Assembly (NCBI GenBank): GCA_025093985.1
Contig: JACAAK010000003.1
Location: 868,001 to 932,000, forward strand
Length of the DNA stretch: 64,000 bases
Direction of reading: 5' to 3'
Origin: Calvatia gigantea
Lineage: Eukaryota > Basidiomycota > Agaricomycetes > Agaricales > Lycoperdaceae
The notes beneath the pieces are model-generated. The model did not search any database, was not told the origin of the DNA, and saw only the letters and a list, made by a program, of their open reading frames with translations. This document shows positions 55,453-64,000 of this stretch, in pieces. A program made the position numbers and the translations under genes. Position 1 is the first letter of the stretch. The number at the start of each line of letters is the position of its first letter.

Positions 55453-57613
55453 TCAATAGCGTCTAAGATTTCCCGGATTTCTTAAAGCCTCATTATATTT
55501 GTGTAGTTCATCAGTTGGTATGGTGCACCTCATAGACTTGCTTCGCCCACTTCTTAAAAACCCGTGGCGAGTAAGGCTTAACTACAATTGGAGAATCTAC
55601 CTGTATCCTCAAGACAGCCCTCTTCTTTCCACGCCCAATTGTATAATAACGGGCAGTAGACTTTTCTATAACAGATGCTCGCCAGTTCCGGAAGTGGCAG
55701 GGACGAAGTAGTTTCAATTGCAAACCCAGCTATATGAGGTGTAAGCGGGGTCATTTGTACATGGTGGAAATTTCTTACATTCTGTGATAATACATCCACG
55801 CCCGCAGTTCTCAGGCGAACCTCCTCCCGTAGTCCAACAAAAGAAATTTTCTTGAAGTCAAAGTTCACCAAAGCAGGGAGCCCCTGCCCGGTATCACTGA
55901 GGCGAATGGAATAGAGGATCTGGAAGAATGCCCTGACATGAAGGTGATAATAGCTGCTTTGATTTTGCGGCCAAGGGAGATCAAACTGAGGTCTATAACG
56001 ACCTGACGGTGTTGTGAATAGGACAGTCATGGTAAGCGAGCGAGGGATAACTCACCGCGTGGGTCAATGTCAACCTGGACCCGATCCAAATGGCGAAGGA
56101 TTTCTTCTAGCAGTGTTATTGCAAAATCCGACCATATACAGAAGCGTCCGGACCTGGCGGGATCCTCAAGATAGTCCATGAAGGATGCATGATAGAATAC
56201 AACCCGGGGCTTTTCACCCCCGTCCAGTGTCATAACGGAGTGGAGACACCGACACGCGTTTCGCAACCGCAGTTCAGATAGGCCCGATAAATTGACGGAT
56301 CCGTATATATCGTTCACGCCAGCCACACGCGTTGTCAGGAGAATCCATTGTACGATCTGAAGCATCGCCGGAGGCACACGTTCCATAACCAGAGTGTAAA
56401 GCTCGTCTAACGCCGAGAGAGGGTGTTTGCGGCTTTTTGTTGCCGAGCGCGTTGCCAATTGCAGGACCACATACAATTGTTCTACTGGCCCAGCTGGGTC
56501 GTCGGTGCCAATAAAAAGAATGATGGCGTGGGCACAGGCAAATAACCCAGCAGAGAAGTCAACAAGGGCCCAGATTTCTTCCTCAGATGGCCACGGTAAC
56601 AAAAGGGGATGCTTGCGCCCGATTTCCAGGAGTTTGTCGGTTAGATAGAGTAGGATCTCCTTGTCAATCTCTCGCGATATGGGGAGATCAATTTGTTGGG
56701 ATACGGTGTTAATTTCTGGTCGGTCGAAAACCGTGACGATCTCGGGCTCAAGGCGACTGAGGAAAATCCAAAGGAAAGGAGTGGTTCCTGCCCGAGCGGA
56801 CTCAGCGACAGTCTTAATAATGTCGACTTGTGCTTCTTTACGAGAACATTCATCAAGCCCATCAACAATAATGACCTGTTCGCCGACCTCTTCCTTGATG
56901 ACAGAGTGGCTAAATGGAGCGACGAGCAGGTAATAAAACTGGTTTGGCAGCGATTTATCGACGAGAGTGGGATTGCGAGAAATCTCGCGGTCTAGGTGGG
57001 TGCCAAAGGAGTTGTGTTTGACAGCGAGCTGGTATGCGAGGGAGGTGAAGAAGCGGTCGGGATCATCACGATGATTGGGTCGGGAGAAGAAAAAGCTTGC
57101 ACCCAGTTTGTCGCCTAGGGCTTCAGCACAGGATTGTGCAATGGCCGACTTCCCAACACCAGCGGGGCCTTTTACCCATGCAATGCGATCAACGTGATTG
57201 TTGGCGTTAAAGCCCCACTCCGTGAGCCGTCCGATGTAGCCATTACGTGTACCAGGATGGCATATCGGAGGAGGGTAACGTTCTGAAGAATCGTGACTCG
57301 CCCCCCGGATGGTTGCTTGGCGGAGCTTTTCGAGGCCTGGAAATCGCGGTGAGGGGAGAGGCTGCGGGGGAAAAGGTTGCCTACCGACTCCTTGAGGTAC
57401 ATCAGATATGTAATTAATCAATTGAGAATTGTTTATCACAACGTTTTCGGGCTCCAGTGAGGGTGGACATAGTAGCTGGGAAAGAAGATTAAATGAGACG
57501 CCCAGAACACAGATATGCCAATCTGGTAGTGGGCATTGTTCCCGTTCAGTTCTTTTTCCCAACACCTCGGCATTGCAGCCATCAACTACAATGCTATGTG
57601 TTGGGGGTCTCAT
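55453..57613 (-). CDS. NACHT NLR-like protein N7, open frame with altered start (5 exons, about 656 aa)
   Basis: Exons: 57385-57613, 56056-57336, 55779-56002, 55529-55729, 55453-55488. Walker A GPAGVGKSA, FFFSRPNHRDDPDRF, Walker B VIIVDGLDEC, FLSRLEPE, the VDFSAGLFACAH region and the C-terminal module (FDFKKIS, RNW, YYTIG, WAKQVYE) are all intact. The family's usual start ATG (57470) has a one-base insertion after it and would give an 18-residue peptide. The NTPase frame is instead open upstream to an ATG at 57613, which adds about 48 unrelated residues before VVINNSQL. Intron 1 (48 bp) is a multiple of three without stops, so both spliced and unspliced forms stay in frame. It is more diverged from N1-N6 than they are from each other. 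Confidence 0.82.
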
Positions 57614-58231
57614 ACACGCTGCCGTTTCGTGTCACCAACAAGCACTCAAACCCCGCGTCCACGTTCCTAATTAGCCAGATGACGTGATCTACGCATCAAC
57701 TTCATGCCACCAAGGGATTCGGACTATGTGCTCAGCAAGCCTTGGTGAGAGTAGCTGGTCAAAAGGGAATCGTGAATGGGGGACTTGGGGTAGAGACGCC
57801 TGACTAGCTGGCGAGAATTCAGGCGGAAGGGCTTCAAACGCAGGGCCAGCTACGCTAGGTGTAGAGCGGGAATATATGCCACATAATTGGCAAGGTTGGA
57901 ATTTCTTGCATTCCATCGATGCTTGGTTCGTTGGAAGCTCCTTGGCCTCTTGAGACGGGATACTTCATAGCATCACCTATTGGGACCTAGGAAAAGCATT
58001 TACTATATTTTATTAGTCTGACCAGCAATAGGTCCAGTAGATCTATAGAATAACGTGTCTGGTTTTCTCAGGGCACGCAACTTGAATGAGATAGCCAAGC
58101 AAAGAATTACGAACTACATACTAACGAGAGAAGGGAAAGGTTCATGGTGGCATCCAGGAGTGTACAAGAATTGAAATGTCCAGCCAATCTACTAAAACGT
58201 GCAGTCATGCTCATATATAAAAGCAATTGAA
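57614..58231. other. Intergenic between N7 and CHS7
   Basis: N7 upstream region and CHS7 3' flank. No coding signal recognised. Confidence 0.4.
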
Positions 58232-59733
58232 TTAAAATCCACCACCAGCAGACGGCGGGTATCCTCGCACAGGGAATCCTCCCTTTTGGTATAACTGTTG
58301 TCCACTGACGCCGCCTACCAAGCTTGCGGGACCGCCGTGATAGTTGCTCGCTGTATCTTCTTCGTACTCTGGACCTCCGGGACCAGCAAGGAGTGGGTCT
58401 TTGACTTCCCAAACTGCAGCCTTAGAACCAACAGAGAACTCGAGGTCCTCGCGCTATGGTGATAACGTTAGCAAATGCCATAGTGACATTACGAATAACT
58501 TACGGTAATGCTGTCCCAGTACTTGTACACCATCATCACACTCAGGAGCATGCAAAGTGTGAAGAAGAATAATCCGTCAATATAATGCTTAATAGCATCG
58601 CAAATCGTCACGCTGAAGGCGAACAGGAGAACCTGAGCGATGGTAAAGAAAGCAGTGCCAAAAACGATGTCACCAATCGGCCATCGGTCATCGAGCGTTC
58701 GGAATACGAGGATGAGCTGAGACACGACGTAGATGACGACGCAAATGATAGGCCACAGGATATAGATTATCCAAAGTCCGATGGGCTTGTCAAATCTGAA
58801 GCCGGCGAGTTGTTTAAACGTGGCGATGGAGATGAAGAATGAGATGCCAAAGATAACGAGGCATGAGATTCGTAAGAACTGGTTAAGGACAGATCGATCA
58901 ATAAGATGTCTTGGAAACAGAAGTTCCGAGCTCACCCATAAGGATAGTGGTGTACCGTCCTCGGCAAACTGGAACCCGACAAAACCGTTGATAAGGAGAC
59001 AGCAATACGTTGCTGCCACTAAGCCTGTGTAAACTGCAGCGAACCACTGCTCTCATGTCAGTCCATTTGCCAATATCCACTTATCTACATCCCAGGACTC
59101 ACAGGGTAAGCTCCGTTTGATGTGGGTATCACACCGGAGTCAAGGAACATCGCAAGAAGCTCTATAAGCGCATACATCCAGAAAAACATCACAATTTCTT
59201 TTCGACCTGTCCTAGGGTTAAGAAAGGACCGTTTCAGCGGCGAGATGGCTACTTACCAACAGCTGTGTACTTGCTCCGGATGTGAAGAATCATAATTGCA
59301 GTCATGATAATGGCAACTATATGCACGAAACATGTCGCTTGAAACAAAGGTCAGCTATGTTTGAAGAGCACGCAGAGGAGAATCAGACAAAGTCAGTAGC
59401 CAACACACGGTCCAAACGCAGAAAACTAGGAAAAGCCTGAGTGTATGCGGCCTATTTCTCCCAGTTTTACAGCCCCCTAAGCATCTGTTCATGCATGGAA
59501 ACGGGAGGCTGGCACGACAGTCACTTGAGGGTCTTTAGGCAAATGCCAACTGCCACTGAAACCAACACAGTGTAAAACGCATACTCACATGGTTGAAAGA
59601 GAAGAGTACCCCCAACATCGACATTCCTGCTGTAACAAGTGGGTTCAATGCCTTGATCAGAGCCGACGAGGGGGCAAATAACGAGCGCAGCGGTTTCGCA
59701 GATAGCGTCGAAGGAGCCAAACTGGACGCCCAT
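58232..59733 (-). CDS. CHS7: Chitin synthase export chaperone Chs7 (6 exons, 346 aa)
   Basis: ER membrane chaperone needed for exit of chitin synthase (Chs3 in yeast) to the cell surface, hence for chitin in the wall. Exons 59589-59733, 59257-59337, 59103-59206, 58936-59049, 58504-58878, 58232-58453; the first intron is 251 bp, the others 50-57 bp, and the frame is open throughout. Family signatures: [108 protein letters not shown] and EDLEFSVG. About seven membrane helices. The C-terminal tail is glycine/tyrosine-rich. The start matches the family N-terminus. Intron 4 is a multiple of three and open, so an unspliced frame looks continuous, but the family sequence shows it is removed. This is a single-copy housekeeping gene beside the NLR region. 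Confidence 0.94.
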
Positions 59734-62700
59734 GGCTAGCGAGCGAAGGTGGTGATGGTTGTAAAGAAAGACTCGGCAGTCAGGAGTGCGGCTCTTGGGC
59801 AGGTGAGCCCTCAGGAGAAGGAAGCGTGGATGGCGTTGTCGACGGCGACGTTGGCCTCCTTGTTCAGCCCCAACTCTCCCACAATCTGCTGACTAAGCTC
59901 TCCTCCCCTCTCGCACATTTGGGACTCTCACCATCTGAAGCTCTTTGAGTGAAGAGGTTCGGCTGCCACTGAAAATTTGACCTTGGTCAAGGTTGCAAGT
60001 GCCTAGGCGGGCATCACACAGCTGACTAGTTGACTCTTCGTCACGTCGAACCAAGGTTTTCTAATCGAGTTCGAACCTCTAGCACACTGGCCCCCTCTCC
60101 ATTTTTCCCACCAATCATTTACAAAACATCATGCATCAGGTGGCGCACCTACTTTTGCATCAACTTGATCAAATCTCTTCTGGAAGGGGTCACAGTAAGT
60201 ACCACCGCATCCGGCCCAGGGCAACTCAGAATTTTCCTGCATCCACTGATCGGTATTTACGGCCTTTTTGAATGGTGTTGTGTTCATCCTGATCCAATTC
60301 TGATTATCCAAGAGGGGCAGGGCATGGTGCATAGCAACTCCATGCTTTCGGCGGATCAGAGTGCACACTCTCAATGAGCTAAGTTGGGTGTAGTAAGCGA
60401 TGATTGCGTCCATGTGGCATTGAGGGAACCAAGACGTACACCACAACAGTACCAATTACGGACTCTTGTTTTGCAGCACGGCCTAAAATTTTGATTTTTG
60501 TGAACATTCACGCGTCATCAAGGCAATTGAACAGTACCTGCACATTAACATCTAAACTTGAAGTATGAGGTGAGAGATGTACTAGTCACCACATCCTTTA
60601 CAACAGGATATTGTCCTGAAACACTATGAGTAACCTATTACCAAACAATGTGAAAGCCATACCTTCTGCAACACCATAAAACTTGGGACCCACTTCTGAG
60701 AGTGCACGAGTTTCTTCTAAAGCCCTCCAAGGAACATCACGGAGTTCCTATCAGTTGAACATAACTAGTAGGCCAGAGCATTCCGTGACTGGCGTATGAT
60801 CCAGCCCGATGCAAAAGTCACCTCGGTCAAGTTTTCTGCCGGACTTGAGTGTACTGCTTTCGGCTAACACAAAGGGGAAACATAAAGTACCATAAGGACA
60901 ACCACAAACGGCAGGTAGATCGTTCGATAACAACTTGACCCTGGGTATCCAAAGACAGGAGACCACCACAGGAGCGGGTTCGCCTTCCGGTGAATATGGA
61001 GAAACACTTGGAACCCCGGCGGCAATCAACGCACCGTGACACACATTGAACATGATACGAAACAGGCAGGCCAAGGACAGTTCAGAGAGTCGAAAGACAA
61101 ATCATAATTAACACATCAGCGCCGCCGCTCTGTGGCCCTCTCACCTTCCATAAGTGTAGTGTACCATCCATTTGTTACCATCAACAAAAGTTGGACTATG
61201 TTGCACGCCTAAGTGTCCATGCCAGAGAAAATTTCAACCCTCAAGTAATCACCACAGAAGTGTCAGAACTTAAACCAACTTCGTAACTAACGTATTATTT
61301 CAAAACGAGTCGGGTGTGTGTCCTCTACGCCGCTCTTGGTACCGGAAATAAGGGACTCAAAAGTCGTCTAATGGCCCAAGAAGAATTGTCTTTCCTGGAG
61401 GCGACAACAACCTGGGCCGAACCCTCCTCATATTTGAATTCCCAGAATAACGATCTGCCGACCCGTTCAATATCAGGTCCGGACTACTCCCTGCCATGAT
61501 GTCCGAATGATCTTCCTCCGTTCCAATGCAGGGCCCACTAATCATGATCAGGGCCAGTCCGTTCTACCGCCAGCTCCAATGCACTTGTCACTCACTACCG
61601 CCACCGAACACGGGCAGCTGTTCTTCCAGCAAATGCGCTGTCACCGGGGCCGTAACAAAAAGACCACGACAAGTTCGGCTGGTCCTATTTAGAAACTAAG
61701 GCTGGACCTAAAGGATGATCGTTTCTGCAGCGTCCAACTGCCACCATAACCGGAAACATGAAATGGTAAATGACGAATTTCGGAATTTATTTATTTATTT
61801 GATATCGCCGATTAATTACGCGGTGACGGATAACAGGGAGTTTGTGTGAACAACCCGTTGTCGGAGAAGCGCCGTGTCCTATCCAAGGACAGCAACGCCT
61901 TGTCAACTTGGAGCCGGCCTTACAACTTCTGCGAACCGAAAACTCACGGAACTTTCATTGCTGGCGTGCGCAATTAGAAGGGAGGTCACGGTGCAACGAG
62001 GCTATGTGCTATTCTTCGCATATGAGCCAATGTTCGAAACCTATTGAGCGTGCACGTGAAACCCGCCACCAAACTCGTTGAAGGTTTTGATCAGATGCCA
62101 ACTTAGAAACAGTGGGCCTTCTCTTAACCGGTCGACAGAAATCTCTCAGATTAGTCACCTACCTCATAAATTTTGAGGTGAGAACATGACAAGAAATAAC
62201 ATGCGTGAGTGCTAACTGCGTAAAATCACAGACTTTCAACTCAGTATCATGACTGAGTTCTAACTTGGCAACCGCGGATTTGAGCTTCGACGGCCCCATC
62301 AAGGGCACCGCATGCTGGCGATGATGATCATCACCACTTCACGTTCAATTACTCCAACACATGGCAGTGTCCAGCCGTACTCGATCCTCGATTATCAGAG
62401 GTTAGTAACCTATTTCAAGACTGAGCAAGCTCCGGCGCTCAAGGCCTTGCCTGCTCCGCGCTCGGTTTCTTCTACACCTTGATCATGTTTGATATGAAAC
62501 TGGACGGCAGTCCTCCCTTGCCATACAACGGCATCACGATCGAGAATCGAAGATGTGAGTTAACTATCCGTAGTAAACGAAAGTCAGGTCCTAGATGAAC
62601 ATCTTCAACAAGTAGATCAATGTACCTCCCTTTTTGTTCATACACGATCTCAACTACATGAAGAGGGTTAGTAATGTCCTATAGGAAAGTCGTAACGACA

Positions 62701-64000
62701 CGCCGGTCCCTGGCTGCTTGGCTCAGTTCGACCCACACCTCTACCACAAATTAGTGTGATCCTCCATATTCGCTTTACTGTGACACGTAACGCGGACACG
62801 AATATTCAAATCCAAGAATGGTCCTCGCCGCTTCGGAAGCCGTCGCAACATAAGGGTGTCCTTTAACGGCGGCGGCGGCGGAGCCACTCGAACAGCAACT
62901 GCGCGGGGTGGCCATCACCGAAGCCTACCATGCCGCATTAGTACTGACTAAGCATGAGAAGTAAAATGCCATAGAACATTCACTACGCCCCTAGCGAATA
63001 CTAATTGCCGTAGCACATATACCCCTTTACACAGGTTCAAAAAGCTGATGCGCGAAACCGAAGGTCGGGTGTTTTCAAAATTTGTTTTGCCCGAGTACGT
63101 TAAATTACTGAGCGTCATGGGTACCGGTCCGGAAAACGTAGCGCCCTCAGTTAGTCAAGGAACAAGGACAAGTGATTAATCACTTATGGATGGGTGAATT
63201 CGACAAGTGTCCAGGGAACGGGACATATCGCCGATGTATTCAATGACTACAGCATCATTCTCATTACGCATCTAAGTGGGCGGCCTTTTGTGTTCGCTGA
63301 ATGAGGGTAGAACTCTCGGTCTAAATGGGTCTGGCGTGTGTTTTCAGTGCGTTCTGGTGGGGTGTGATTAGATCCAAGGTTGGACATACGACAAGATGGC
63401 AAATTCTAAGGACCCGGGGAGATGGAGTGATTCGGTATTCCGCGGGGTTGAAGGCCGGCAATGGCAAACGTCATTTGGCATTCAACTGGGTCAGTAACAG
63501 GACCTCGGGTCGAAGCGAGTCCGTGTGGTGAAATGTAAACGTGCACCCTGTGGTGAAGGTGAAGTCATAGATCCATAAGGTCCCAATGGACGGGGATTGA
63601 TCTGCAAGGCTTGGAACTCTTGAATTCTGAGAATGGAATCTAAGAGCCCATGGTGAACTCCAATGACTAGTACGGGGACCAAATATCCGGAGTAGTGCCT
63701 GTGTTAATGTTCTCCAACGTTCTACGGTGAGTTCTATGGCTATAACTCAAAAATGGATTTATGACAAGCATCTCAGGAAGGATAAGATGTGATGTCATAG
63801 CCATGCTCCTAGACTCCCTCCTTGCAGACCCAGAAATGGCAGCACATACAACCAGTGCCCGTATAAGCCAAATCACGAAAGTAATCTCATTCGCTGATCG
63901 AAACGGTAATCCTTCCATCTCAACTATACTCAAAGATGGCATTCCAGGCTATGAGGGCTCTCGGAATGCCGAAAACATCGCCTCGCGCCGCCGCATTGAG
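59734..64000. other. 4.3 kb without a recognisable gene
   Basis: It begins with the CHS7 promoter. Several frames of 60-115 codons exist (for example minus strand 60129-60455 and 60751-61074, plus strand 62470-62560), but none shows a known domain, consistent splice pattern or signal peptide. An AT-rich run (TTTATTTATTTATTTGATAT) is at about 61783. No tRNA, rRNA or transposon ends were seen. It may contain old, decayed sequence or exons of an unrecognised gene cut by the window end. Confidence 0.4.

Noticed and set aside
58898..59019. Continuous frame through CHS7 intron 4, suggesting a longer exon
   Set aside because: The extra 19 codons are absent from the Chs7 family pattern (LSLW followed directly by the next helix) and have proper GT-AG borders; the intron merely lacks stops.
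60129..61074. Minus-strand frames 60129-60455 and 60751-61074 as exons of a secreted protein
   Set aside because: No signal peptide, family motif or convincing splice sites link them; left as unannotated sequence.
1..64000. CRISPR arrays, bacterial operons, tRNA or rRNA genes
   Set aside because: No regularly spaced short repeats, no Shine-Dalgarno-type gene packing and no tRNA-like folds or rRNA blocks were seen; all resolved genes have fungal introns.

Overview
The window is nuclear DNA of a basidiomycete fungus, most likely an agaric-type mushroom (Agaricomycetes). The evidence is dense 47-66 bp GT-AG introns, repeat-less NACHT proteins of the mushroom type, a membrane-anchored glutaminase family, a Chs7-type chaperone and Ty3/gypsy, Ty1/copia and Tc1/mariner elements. 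I see no bacterial, organellar or viral features, and the species cannot be named from the sequence alone.

Layout. 1-6.1 kb is an AT-rich transposon island: a decayed Ty3/gypsy gag, a complete Tc1/mariner element (2526-4130) and a decayed glutaminase tail. 6.3-14.2 kb holds two tandem, apparently intact 17-exon genes for secreted, membrane-anchored glutaminase A-like proteins. 14.4-47.4 kb is a segmentally duplicated array of NACHT-NTPase (NLR-like) genes, all on the minus strand (called N1-N6 here). They are separated by spacers that carry 3' fragments of the glutaminase gene on the plus strand. The array can be read as two diverged copies of one long unit: 14.44-30.77 kb and 31.89-47.37 kb. 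Each contains a spacer block with a glutaminase 3' fragment, an NLR, a glutaminase tail plus a shared spacer, NLR(s), a glutaminase tail, then an amino-acid permease. The permease is only a 3' remnant in the first unit and a nearly complete gene in the second. Inside the first unit (17.34-26.05 kb) pieces of one copia element alternate with pieces of NLR locus in a collinear, overlapping way. This is either a template-switching rearrangement or an assembly artefact.

45.2-49.7 kb carries an APC-family permease and a glutamine-synthetase-like gene, both on the minus strand. 51.4-52.6 kb is an intact four-exon gene for a multi-pass membrane protein. 54-57.6 kb holds a scrambled NLR relic (N8) and a complete NLR (N7). 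58.2-59.7 kb is a fully resolved six-exon CHS7 orthologue. 59.8-64 kb has no gene I can recognise.

How the genes may relate. N4 and N7 look translatable. N3 is open only if its first intron is retained. N5 and N6 carry frameshifts. N1, N2 and N8 are broken. NACHT proteins of this type are candidates for fungal self/non-self or heterokaryon-incompatibility signalling, but no partner effector is visible here. The glutaminases, permease and glutamine-synthetase-like gene would all handle glutamine, glutamate or gamma-glutamyl compounds, so a loose nitrogen-metabolism neighbourhood is a reasonable but unproven inference.
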